60,000 bases of DNA, taken from NCBI GenBank assembly GCA_903813345.2, contig CAIIXF020000012.1, forward strand, positions 28,410,684 to 28,470,683, in the 5' to 3' direction. Below, piece by piece: positions 11,264 to 22,528 of this stretch. Origin of the DNA: Owenia fusiformis (taxonomy: Eukaryota; Annelida; Polychaeta; Sabellida; Oweniidae). The translations under genes were made by a program, and so were the position numbers. The stretch's first letter is position 1. Every line of letters begins with the position of its first letter. The notes beneath the pieces were generated by a model. It did no database searches and was not told where the DNA came from. It was given only the letters and a program-made list of their open reading frames with translations.

Positions 11264-12905
11264 TTATGTTATAAATTTGTTATTGTTTGAATATTTGTAC
11301 ATAAAAATGCTTGTATTGAGTTTGTTGATATCAAAAATGTTTAGAATCTTTAATTCTTTAAAAAGAGGGTCAGTGTGTTCTAGGTAGTGTTTATCTAGTA
11401 TTAGTCGAGTGAAGAGTTTCTGAATTAGATAAATACTATTCAAATTTGACGTATAGTCATTTCCCCAAACCAAGTTACAATAGTTTATATGAGAGTGGAT
11501 AAGGGAATAGTACATCGTAAGAAGCGATTTCTTTGTTAATAAGTCTTTTACTCCGTATAATACATTAATGCACTGTGATATTTTGTTTTCAACCTTTTTA
11601 GAGAGATCTTTAAAAAATATGCTTTTACCAAATAATATGCAATTTGTTTTGTCAATATTCAGTGATACCTTATTTGCTCTTATCCAGTCGTCGCTTTTTT
11701 CCAATTCAATGTTTGCGTTAATATCATTATGTGAGGTAAATAAGTTTGTGTCATCTGCAAAAGATATGAATTCAAAAAATGTTACTAGATTTGTACATGT
11801 CGTTAATATATAAAATAAATAATATGGGCCCAAGGACAGTGCCTTGGGGTATCCCATGAGTTATATCTGAGATCTTAGACTTGTTTTTTTCAAAGGAGAC
11901 AATTTGTGTACGATTACTTAGGTAGCTGGTAAACCAAGAGAGAGCTTTGCCGCGAATACCATAGTGTGATAGTTTATGAAGTAGTATATTATGGCCAATT
12001 GTATCGAACGCTTTTGATAAATCTAATTTTATACCAAGAGATGGTGTTTTCTTATCATTAGCATGCCCTATTTTTTCAATGAATGTTAATAGGGCCATAT
12101 ATGCAATTTTTTTTCTTAAATCAAAATTATCTGCCATCATTTCCAACATTTTTAAAGTAGTTATTAAATCAATCAGCTATTGCTTGCTTATTTTCTGTAA
12201 TTGACCCATCAATCATCATTTTAGTATTGTCAATTTTATTGAATTTCTTCCTGTCAAGTACTTCATTTATAATAGTCCAAGTTTTCTTGATACTTCCATT
12301 TATCTGATTAAATCTATTTTCATGGTACTTCTTTTTTTGCTATTCTAATAATATGCTTTAATTTAATGCTCTAATATCACTTGTGATTTTTTAAGTTTGC
12401 CCATAGGCTTAGCATTAGTTTAAGCCAAGACGTCTTAGAATGCCGCGTGTAGTGTAAATTGGGCTAAGAAGACGTGGAAATTTATCTTTGTTTGCTAAGT
12501 TTACTTGTCTGAACGAGAAAGCAGGAGTTTGATATTTTTTCACTTTTGTGTTAGAAATTAAATAAGTTGGTAGATGCTCTGATATGTCTTCAAGAATTAT
12601 ACCTACGTTTAACACGTTGGGGGCATTTGTGAAAATATTGTCAATTAGGGTTGCTGTGGTATTTGTTATTCTTGTAGGTCTCCATTTAAGTGGTATGAAA
12701 TTGAAGGAATAAAATAAGTTAATTAAGTCTTGTGTTGCATCATTCAAATTAGTTTTTAGTAAATTACAATTGGAATCACCAAGTACGTAAACTATTTTAT
12801 TTTCCTTGGCTTAATTACTCATTAACTGATGTAGTTCAGAATTGAAGTCATTAGGATTATTAATATTCGAAGGCCTGTAAAAATTGTTACAAGTATAGAC
12901 TAGGC
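11264..12905 (-). pseudogene. Non-LTR retrotransposon ORF2 relic (endonuclease + reverse transcriptase)
   Basis: From the high coordinate downwards: an APE-type endonuclease tail (YRPSN, VYVLGDSN near 12800, and the frame at 12747-12415 ending in a stop), a linker with KKTWTIINEVL (about 12280), then reverse transcriptase with LDLSKAFDT, GIPQGTVLGP and, after a frame change near 11.8 kb, the catalytic FADD box and a conserved SLNIDKT segment. The C-terminus ends at 11264. At least two frame breaks and several stops make it inactive. The order and motifs fit the CR1/L2/Jockey group. The exact clade cannot be set by eye. Confidence 0.85.
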
Positions 12906-13337
12906 CATTCAGAATTAATTATGAGTTGACAATCTGATGAAGGGCCTCATATTTAAAACTACAAAACCTTTATTTGTGTTAAGAGTTTTATATATTATGC
13001 AATATTCACACAATACACTGAGTCCAGGGCTTAAATCCTTAAGTGAAAATACAATAACGCATTCAGGCAAAGCAAGTTACACACCTCTTGATTTCAGATA
13101 ACCTTGAGTAATGTAGAGTACATGTATGCCCTATTTTTTATATTAATGATTTATTTCCATTTAAATATATAACATTCACATGTCTGCGGCTTTGCAGAAC
13201 TTCATTATAAGCCACAAGTAAACAAGTTTGTAAGAAGAAAATTGGCAATACATTTGTTTGCTACAAGCAAACGAATAATGTCTATACAAGATAATAGAGA
13301 TAATGGTGGAGGAAAAACCTACACACTTGCAGAACTT
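12906..13337. other. Gap between LINE relics
   Basis: Probably decayed 5' LINE sequence near 12906-12960; beyond that nothing can be assigned. Confidence 0.35.
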
Positions 13338-14456
13338 TCAATAAAACCTGAAGTGAGCTTTAAGATTTTGATATAGTATCTTTTGACAAGCTGCTGTCCC
13401 GATACAAAAATAATGAAAACTTATCTTGCACGCTTTTAAATCTGGTGTGATTAAATTTTTTAGAAAAGTGAGTGCATCTTCTAAGTATTGAAGATATTGA
13501 GATCTTAAGGTACAGGAAAACATAACATGAAAGTATGATTCATTGATACATCCACATTTACATTTAGGGGATGGTACATTGGTAAAGTTGTGAGGGTAAA
13601 GTTGTGAGTGAAAGATCAGATCACAGCGCACCTTATTCAGGGAAATCTCAGAAGAACTTATGATGTTGGTTGTATGTAATATTCTTTTTAGATCTGATTT
13701 AAAATTGTTTAAGTTTGGTGATTCCTTGCGGTCAGGTTGAAGAAAATCAAAGTAAATGATGGATTAAAAGATGCACGATCTATTTGAAAATGTTGACATC
13801 TTCACTGGAATTTGGTAATCTTGGCTTTTTCCTGTTACTAAACTAGAAAGTTACTTCGTGTTGTAAAATTTTGTTATTTTCAATAAGGTTTGATTTGGAA
13901 TATGGTTTTGAACGAGATGTATCGTCGGTGTAAATATAGTATTTGCTTGATAAAGTTTCCGGGATATCATTTATATATATCAGAAAAGGTAGAGGTCCCA
14001 AAATAGAGCCATGTGGAACGCCGGCATTTATATAATGTTCATCGCTTAAAACAGATTCTTGCAAGAATCACCTTGGCTTGTCTGTTTGAGGGATAAGATG
14101 TTAAAAGTGAAAGAATGCTAGGCCCAATTCCATAAGATTTCAGTTTTTGTAACATTAACGAATGAGGAACGGTATCAAACAAATCAAATGGTGTCAAACA
14201 AATCAAATAAACCCCCCTTACATTTCCCCCAGACTGTTTTTCATTAGTTACAAAATCAATAGTACTTAATGCTTAAATAATCCAAAGTATTATGTGACAT
14301 TGTACTTTTTATGTTACACCTAAAAATGATTAATTTTGTTCATGGGGAAATCATAGTGGAGAGTGCGTGTGCACGTGCAAGTCATGAACATGTTTTGCTT
14401 TCATTATAACATCGTTGACTAGCGTACATTGATCATTGTATTTCTGAATGTATATA

Positions 14457-15424
14457 CAGGGTGGGCCAAAAAATTTTGCAACTTTTTTAACATGCTAGAA
14501 AAGTATCATAACATGAAGGTATTGCCATAAAAAATTATCTACAGAAACTTTAGGATAGGCATATTTTTAAAATCTAAATACTAAAGCTAAACCTGACTTC
14601 ATTAAATCTGCTACAATCTTAGATAACTGTTTAAAAAATGTCTAGTACAGGTTTATATTAGTATCTAGTCACTATGGTGTTATGTTATACTGTATCTCTA
14701 CTAATTAAATATCAATTAAATGTTCTATGCATCCGCCTTTCACCTTTACTTTCGCTCCCACCCATCGGGCAAAAGTCTAGAGGAGAATACCCCTTGATTC
14801 ATTAGTCATGATGAATGGCCACCAAATACACCAGATGCCTACCCCTGTGACTATCACACATGGGGGCACCTGGAGCAGCTTATTGCAGTTAGTGGTATTC
14901 CCCCACGAATTTTTGATCACTAAGTTCTGCAGAAGTAGAGAGAACTACCACAAGAATCGTTGGATCGCGCCATTGACCCGTTCCGCCTTTGTATTCTTGC
15001 GCTAGTGAAGGTGAAATGTAGATGCATAAGACATAATTTTGTTTAATAAATAATCAATAGATATGGTCTAACATTATATCATAATGACAAGATAGTGATA
15101 TAAACCTGTACTAGACATAGGTTATACAGTTTTCCAAGATTGTAGCAGATTTGATGAACATAATGCATGTGTTATTGTTGATCACATAAACTCATAGAAA
15201 GTCACATTTTCTAGGAAAATGGTAAATCTTGGACACATGAACAATTGACCATTGATATTCGAAGATCTGACAAAAAATGTGAAGTCAGGTTTAAGCTTTA
15301 GTATTTGATTTGTAAAATATGCCTATCCTTAAGTTTCTGTAGATAACTTTTTATGGCAATATATTAATGTTATGATACTTTTATAGCCTTTTACAAAAGT
15401 TGCAAAATTTTTTGGCCCACCCTG
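14457..15424. mobile_element. Mariner/Tc1-type element, decayed, with TIRs and TA duplication
   Basis: It opens with CAGGGTGGGCCAAAAAATTT and ends with the inverse, flanked on both sides by TA. Length is 968 bp. The interior still translates on the plus strand (about 14810-14945) to a WPPNTPDAYPCDYHTWG-like block, which matches the mariner/Tc1 transposase signature around the last catalytic acid, and then hits a stop. The element is therefore a deleted mariner-family copy rather than an anonymous MITE. It sits inside a LINE relic. Confidence 0.85.
14810..14945 (+). pseudogene. Mariner-type transposase C-terminal fragment
   Basis: About 45 codons carry WPPNTPD and CDYHTWG, equivalent to the WPPxSPDLxPxDYxLWG block of mariner transposases, with the catalytic-position D in CDY. 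The frame ends in a stop at about 14932. Earlier catalytic residues are not visible. Confidence 0.65.
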
Positions 15425-15715
15425 TATATATGTATATATGAATGTATGTCAGGTTATAATTTTTCCTAAATTGATAATGGAGCTTATTCCTCTTATTTAT
15501 CAGAGTTTTGATTTTGTTGTTAAACCAAGATTTGTTGGTAGTTTTGATTTTAATTACTGAATTTGGGATCAGGTCGGAGAAGATTGTAAATATATTATCA
15601 CCAAGCTGTTCCAGAAGGTTAATATGTATATCATTTACTGATTCTATTAACTGTTCCAGATTTGCTTCGCAAAAGTGAAAAAGTATTAGTATTAACTAAT
15701 GTTATGTCGGTTTTT

Positions 15716-16319
15716 GAATACTGCCGAACTCGCCTTGAAAATGACGCCTTTTTCAAATACCCAAGTTAGCAGCGACATTGAAAACATTAACCAGTAATCA
15801 GTTAAGTTATGTTTTAGTGGTGAGTCGACACTCTCACAACAATGATATTTGCAGAGAAGCTACTTTACAGTCTTTGCATTATACAGTATCAATATTTTTG
15901 TGGGAGTGTGTGCTGGTAGTTAATTTTTCAATGAAAGGGAATGATCACCATACTAAAACTTGGTGACAAAATGAACAAAAAAGGACAATGTTTTCCGGAA
16001 TTGCTTAGATAAACTACATACATAACTAGATTTTGTCAACGTTCCACTCCGAATACTTGTTTGCCATATGTTCCATATAATAAATTCTATTTAATGATAA
16101 CCTTTGATATTATTTTGATGGTGAACGCAGTTTGTACCTATATTCATACAGCCTCAGGAAAGGGATTCTAACTGCAAATTTTCCAAAGAAAATAAAAACT
16201 AACTCGCACATCTCAAGAAAAAGGTTTATCTACAACATGCCATCGGTTTTAAAAGTAAACGAAAGAATGAGCTTTTCGGAAAAAGCCCACGTGGACCAAT
16301 AGTCCTTTAAATGGACCCT
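15716..16319. other. Intergenic, no gene seen
   Basis: No recognisable exon, RNA or transposon end. Confidence 0.4.
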
Positions 16320-17085
16320 CTTATTTATATGCTGATGTCGAAGGACACGTAAATACCAGTGAACTCAAATACCAGTGAACGGATTCAAATTTTGATGTTT
16401 TGATGTTGATGGCAATGGACAAATGAGCTCTGTTGAAAAAGACATATTCAAGATGGCCATTGAATTTCAAAATTGCCGCCATTGACAGATTTAATTCACA
16501 TTTTGCATGTTGATGCCAAGGGACAAAGGCGCTCTGCTCTAAGAAGACATTTTCAAGATGGCCACTGAATTCCAAGTGGCCATCATTTCAAAAATGTAAT
16601 CGTTGATAACTCAACTACCAGTAGACAAATATGGTTCAAATGTTCTATGCTAATGTTTAGCGACAAACAAGCTCAGCTCAAGAAGGAATATTAAAAATGA
16701 CGAAATAATTTTAAAAATGGTTACCCGATGCTTTGTTAAAAATATAATCTTTGAAAACTCAAATATCAGTGGATAGATTTGGTTCAAATTTTATATACTG
16801 ATACTGTAAGACAAAGCAGGTTCGCTCAAGAATATGTTACCGCTATCATCAAATTGACCGCTTGTTGTCATTAAAAATGTTATCTTTGAGAACTCGAATA
16901 CCATTAGAACATTGCAACTGAATTTCAAAATGGCTCCCATTTTTTGGACAGATTTATTTTTGGACAACGGAGAAGAAATTGTCAAGATGGCAGCTGAATG
17001 GCTGCTTTTGCCAGAAGTACATAATATTTGATCACTCAAATACCAATGGATGGACTTGGTTCAAACTTTATAAACTGATATATAC
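16320..17085. repeat. Degenerate tandem array, unit about 145 bp, with CAAGATGGCC blocks
   Basis: The phrase AACTCAAATACCAGTGGA followed by TGGTTCAAAT recurs near 16355, 16608, 16757, 16890 and 17033. Between these lie CAAGATGGCC or AAAATGGC blocks (16447, 16554, 16928, 16985). This is a diverged minisatellite-like array. Open frames across it are by-products of the repeat. Confidence 0.7.
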
Positions 17086-17975
17086 ATGTTGGCTAATAGT
17101 AGTTGTTGGTATATATCTAATGATCAGTCAATCACATTATATTGTCATTATATGCCATGTAAAATTTGCATTGTATGTTATTGTAATTGTATGTATAGTT
17201 TAATTTTTATTTTATCATGTTTATTTGCTGTACACTCACCCGAAAGGGATTTTTAGTACAATAAAGCATTGAATAATATACTCTGTTCAAAATTCTCGAG
17301 ATGTTTTTATAGGTGGGATATGCTTCTTCTTGGAGTTACTGTTTTCTAGTTCTTGATTCAGACATTAAAAAGACATTGTACTTGAAATGACTTCAGTGTT
17401 TGTAATGAATTTGGAAAAACTAGTATACATTCAATTTGCTGTTTTCTCGCTTTCCTCCAAATTATTTTTATTCAAATCTCAGCTTAGCAAAACGTTCAAT
17501 ATATTTGCCTTGCAAATTCAATTTTCTACCTGACTTGTATATTTTCGAGTACTCGGATGGATGGATATTCTGTCAAATGACTAACCTATCAGTTCCCCTT
17601 GTTTAACATGGGAATTTTGATTTTCTAAGGTTCATCAGATTTGTCACCAATATCCGGCTTATTGTTATTGTTGAAAGAAATTGAGAAAGGTTGAACGAAT
17701 TCAAAATGATGTCAATTGATATTTCAAGCCCCGAAAATAGTATTTTCTCAACAGACTATGCAAATAAAAATTCAAACATAAATAGGCCTTAGCACGTGAT
17801 CCAATGGGGAAATTAGGGTTGCAAACCTATGGAGGGGAGTGTATGACTGTTTAAATCATTTGTCATACTACAGTATACCTAGTCCTTTAGGCTAATTATT
17901 CAATAACGTCTGAAAAATATATTTCTTGTAAAGTCTAGGTAGATACAAAGTGTACAAATGCCTTGTGATATAAAT
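17086..17975. other. Intergenic, no gene seen
   Basis: AT-rich. An AATAAA-containing segment occurs at about 17260, but no gene can be tied to it. Confidence 0.4.
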
Positions 17976-18455
17976 GTTCATGATATTTAATCTGTTTATA
18001 GCTACAAGTGTACAGTCTATTTCATATTAACAAGGTTCATATTTCTTTTGATATAATACAGGTCCAATAATCTAGTTTTAGATCTATGTTATACTAGATT
18101 CTTCATTTTGCATTGATACATTTATTCTTACAAGTATACAGTCAATTTCATATTAACAAGGTACTTTCGACTTTCGTCTTTCCAGTGTTAGAGTCGTCCT
18201 GCGAGTCCATAATAATTTCATTTGACTCTTACTAGAGGAACAATTGAAACTTCTTATTCCTTTAAATATACTTTACATAAATGTTCATGTTCATGTTCAT
18301 GATATTTAATCTGTTTATAGCTACAAGTGTACAGTCAATTTCATGTTAACGAGGTTCATATTTCTTTTGATATAATACAGGTCCAATAATCTACTTGAAA
18401 TCTAGTTTTAGGTACTAGATTCTTCATTTTTCATTGAAACATTTATTCTTCTAAT
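17976..18455. repeat. Direct repeat of about 150 bp, two full copies and one partial
   Basis: TTCATGATATTTAATCTGTT with the following ACAAGTGTACAGTC...GGTTCATATTTCTTTTGAT block occurs at about 17978 and again at about 18296. A third, partial copy of the ACAGTCAATTTCATATTAAC block lies at 18137. It lies just beyond the 3' end of the P450 gene and could overlap its 3' UTR. Confidence 0.75.
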
Positions 18456-18720
18456 ATTTGTAATTCATCTTTCAAAATTGAGAGTAGCGTTCATATTTTG
18501 TAATTATGTGTACACGTATCATCTCTTGATCACCTTAATCTTGTAGGGATGCATCTGCATAACCACCCCAAGTACTGGCTTGCGCGAGTCGTAATTTGGG
18601 GGGCATCCTTCTCGCTCGGGGCAAAGTGTATAACGCTGAAGCAGGGTAGTCATGAAAAGAAACATTCGGATCTTTGCCAGCTGTAATCCAATACATACTC
18701 TTTTACCAGCTCCAAATGGC

Positions 18721-19046
18721 CACTCTTAAAAATTATTACTTGGATTTCCTTATATTGAGAAATTGTACTACTCATTTTAAGTCGAAAATTACTTAAGTAA
18801 TCTTGAACTACTGAATAATTTTTAAGTAATTTTTAAGTAATTCATTTATGGTGAATTTACTAATGCAAGGAGAGAAATTGAAATACTTACTGTAGTAATT
18901 GTAATACTCATTTACATAATTAAGCAATTAAAAAACTAAAAATGACAATATAAGTTAAACCTAAGTAAAATGAAGTAAAACTAAGTATTTGACTTTAAGT
19001 AATTTTTATACTTGGGAAATACTCAAGTAATTCATTTTTAAGAGTG
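18721..19046. mobile_element. 326-bp MITE inside P450 exon 7
   Basis: CACTCTTAAAAAT at the left and ATTTTTAAGAGTG at the right are perfect inverted ends, flanked by GC on both sides (18719-18720, 19047-19048). The interior is full of ACTTAAGTAATT-like words. Removing the element plus one GC restores the exon frame immediately before the codons for PFGAGKR, so the insertion point is inside coding sequence. Superfamily not assigned; an alternative reading is CCACTC ends with no duplication. Confidence 0.88.
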
Positions 19047-19693
19047 GCATCAAACTGCAAAGTACAAATTCAAAGTCCAAGCAACATGTCATCATGGAAT
19101 ACCATGGCCCTCTCTTCTTGCATCATAGATCGCCATGGAAAGTATAGACCACTTTCGATTTAGAATTGATGGAATCGACGGACAAATCAAATTCGTTTTG
19201 ACAAACACGTGATTTAAACGTCACATCTCAAAAGAAATTCTCAAAGAACTTCATGTGCAATAAACAATTTCTGATCGCAAAAGGTCCTTGCAAAATCTTA
19301 AGTATTCACTTATATTTCAATATTTTCTGATTGTTCCTACGATGTTGAATTCTTATAACATTAGACATAAACATTTTATAAAATACTAGCGACTCAACAC
19401 AGACAGGTTTTTAGATGCGATGTGCATCAGAATGGGAACATGTCTAATTAGTATAATATCAACGTTTTTCTTCCATGTGTACACTACGTCGTCTGAGCTG
19501 GAGATATTGCACTAATTGTATTACACAGTCATATTGTTCACATTGGCGTTTGTTTAAATAATTTATCAATTAAGATGATTTACTTTTAAGAGTAAATCCT
19601 AAAGTTTTTGCACTGGGTCCCATGGTAGCTATACCCTCGTTTATTACTCTATGGGTTTCAAACTGAAAGCTTCGAAATACCAATGAGCATACA

Positions 19694-20301
19694 CAGGGTG
19701 TCAAATAAGTCCCGTCCCCCCTCTACAGCCAAAACCAAGATATTTGGTACCAAGTGTGATGTATCATTGGAAAGGTCTTCCAAAGTTATGTTGATTAGCA
19801 TATATCCAACACATGTCAATCAATCTCACAAATTCTTACATTGTATCAATTGAGGTGACCATAGGCCTAGAAACATGGCAATTTGGCGTATTTGGCAGGA
19901 TTTTAAGAATCGGGTATAAGAAAGGTCAAAGGACCAAAATATGACTAAATATGTACATGGCAATGAATTTAACCAATTTCTGGATAGGGTTAGATGTGTA
20001 GAAAAAAGAGGTGCAAGGAAAGTGGTGAAAACCTTTTTTTAACAAGTGGGAGGCGAAAAAGATTAACTTTTTGACAAATTTCTGAGGCCATATCCTTGTC
20101 ATCTTGACGCAAAAAAGCTGCTTAAAGAGGGTACGTTAACTATAAAGGACATCATAAAAATATAGGTAAATTTCATCCAAAATACTTGAGAGTTGGTGAG
20201 TTAACATAACTTTTGATGATCTTTCCAATGGTATATCACACTAGGTACCGTCTATTAAGGTGTTAGCTGTAGCAGGGGGACGGGACTTATTTGACACCCT
20301 G
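19694..20301. mobile_element. 608-bp MITE in P450 intron 6
   Basis: CAGGGTGTCAAATAAGTCCC at the left is matched by the inverse at 20282-20301, with TA after the right end and CA (probably mutated TA) before the left. The CAGGGTG terminus resembles the mariner-type ends seen elsewhere in this window. It has no coding capacity. Confidence 0.85.
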
Positions 20302-20472
20302 TATAACTTTAAAAAATGACGATGGATAAAGGGTAACACATCAAACTCACTATTTCATCTCGTCGGCTGGTATCAAGTCGCCTTTTGAGTCAAGGAATCT
20401 CTCGGGTTTAAACGTGTAGGGATCTTGAAAGAATCGCTCATCGTGATGAAGTCCATACAGGTTTGGCCAAAT

Positions 20473-20474
20473 TT
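20473..20474 (-). other. Defective splice acceptor (AA) before P450 exon 6
   Basis: Exon 6 must begin at 20472 to keep phase and to encode the [14 protein letters not shown] block. The two preceding minus-strand bases are AA rather than AG. The nearest upstream AG would add codons that run straight into a TAA stop. Confidence 0.65.
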
Positions 20475-21660
20475 AAAAGTCAAATTGAAATGCAATCTAA
20501 TATAATTTACTCGAACAGGTGAAAAGTTGCATCTGTCTTAGATATTTTAATTGGCCTTCCTAGAGGTTTTTCAGCATTTGCCTAATATTCATTGTAGACG
20601 TTTTCCTGGTCCCAAGATCATGATTATATACCAATAAGATTGATTCTCAAGTTATCAAATTACTGTAGATGAAGAAAAACAAAGACGGGCCTTGCTTATG
20701 AAAAAGTGGAAAGATTTCGTCCGGGAAATGTTTACACAATCCCGGATGCTCTCTCGTGAAATCACTTAAAAGATACTAAGGTATGTCTCAGACATTTTTC
20801 ATTGCCATCTTACTTGGGTGCCTTTAGGTATGAAGTACCCCCTCAATGTTACGTCCTTCAGCGTTTCGTGCGGTACAGCAAGTGCGACCTCCGACATATA
20901 ACGAAGTGACTCCAATATGAACGCCTCCATGTAAGGCATTGAGTGTCGATCCTCATACCTTGGCAATCTAAATGTCATATTCGATAGTTTGAAGACATAT
21001 AATACAAGAACAACCCCATCTTAGTTAAGCAATCTGAAGTCTCATTTCAGATAACGAGTTTATATTTGTTAGTTGTTTAACCCTAATGTGTACAGGGGGG
21101 AGGTCCCCCTTTGGATTTTCCCCCGATACTTCTCAGAAACGAAAAACTATTTTTTTTGCAAAAATCGAGGTTATCAGGGCCTTGGCTGTGTTAGGATGGT
21201 GGGAACTTTGGATTAATTCCAGGAATTGCTTGAAAATCACACCATCTCTATGGTTTCATAGAATAAAAAAATATAAGCTGGTTCTCACTACTTTCTTCTG
21301 GATATAGACCATATAGTACAGTAAAAACCCTTACAAATTAGCCATATTAAAAGATAATCTGACTTTAATTGACTGAGATACGAAGTTTTCAATATTATAT
21401 TGTGGTCCTCGACTCACGTTTCGATCCAAATAATTTGAGTAAAAAATTGTTTTTTTCCTAGAACTAGTGATACTAACTTTTTTTAACATGTTTGTCAGTG
21501 TCTGCAAAACAATATAATGACCATATCTTTATTTGTTTTGTAGAAATGATATTTTTATGTCTCTCCTACCCCAAGATTTTTCCGTTTTGCGGCTGTTTTT
21601 AGTCATTTTTCCATCTCAATATGCATATAATTTACAAACTTGAGATTATGCATGTATATA

Positions 21661-22528
21661 CAGGGCGTATAAAAAAAACGCAACAAGTAGTTATCTCGTA
21701 AAATCACAAAACTAGTGATGACTCTGCTCCAAGTTTTAGATATTGCAAAAATCAGTACAAGGAGTAAGTGCCAATGGAAGTTTCCCTGACTTGAATTGTT
21801 GTGACTTTTTCTTTTGGAGCTATCTCAGGAGCATCTGTGCTAACAATTCCTCCACCAGATATTGCAAAACCTCAAGAAAGAATTGCCCATGGGCTGCTTT
21901 TCTCTGCTTTAACCCACAGATGACTCAGGGCTGAACCATGCATGACATGGACAGATGAGCGCATCTTTATGTCCAAGGAAGTGGTGGCAATTTGGAGGGG
22001 TTATACGATGTATTCTTGCAAGAGTATGAGTATGAACACTTTACTGTCTGTGCCACACCTGTCACACCTTCTTTCAATAGCCCCTATGCCCCTTGTACTG
22101 ACTTTTGCAATGTTTAAAACTTAGGTCCGAGCTGAATTTTGCCCCACTTTGCAAAATTAATGATTATTCGGCCAATCATGACTCCCTGTGAATGAATGAT
22201 ATTCCATTGCAAAGAGGAGTAATTTGGCTTTTTGGTACATTGAATGAAAAGGATTCAGTCAGCATTGGTTTTATGTATTCTTCCAATATTGCATCGGGCT
22301 CCGTACACTGACTTTTGCGATGTTTATAACTTGGTCCCAAGCTAATTTTGGCCCATTTTGCAAATGGAATGATTACTCGCTCAACCATGACCAAATATCA
22401 ATGAATGATATATCATTGTAAAGAGGAGACAGGTGGCTTTATGGTGCATTGAATGAAATCAATGCTGTTATCACTGGTTTTGTGCTTTTCCGAGATAACA
22501 ATCTGTTGCGTTTTTTTGATTCGCACTG
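21661..22528. mobile_element. 868-bp MITE in P450 intron 4
   Basis: CAGGGCGTATAAAAAAAACG pairs with the inverse ending at 22528. The arms continue through a GTTATCTCGxAAAA block for about 50 bp. TA flanks both ends. The interior has a diverged duplicated block (ACTTTTGCAATGTTTAAAAC near 22102 and again near 22311). Confidence 0.85.

Larger units (their letters stand above)
13338..15715 (-). pseudogene. Second LINE ORF2 relic, split by a mariner-type element
   Basis: The minus strand at 15715-15430 encodes a pre-RT linker (KSWFNNKIKTLINKRNKLH). After the inserted element at 14457-15424, the relic resumes with RT motifs: an FDTVPHSL box near 14165, VPHGSILGPL...YINDIP near 14000, and a YTDD variant of the catalytic box near 13920. 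It ends with the CxC...H...C C-terminal finger at 13631-13338. Stops and frame breaks are frequent. Because the two halves are in the same order and orientation, the mariner element must be the younger insertion. Confidence 0.75.
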
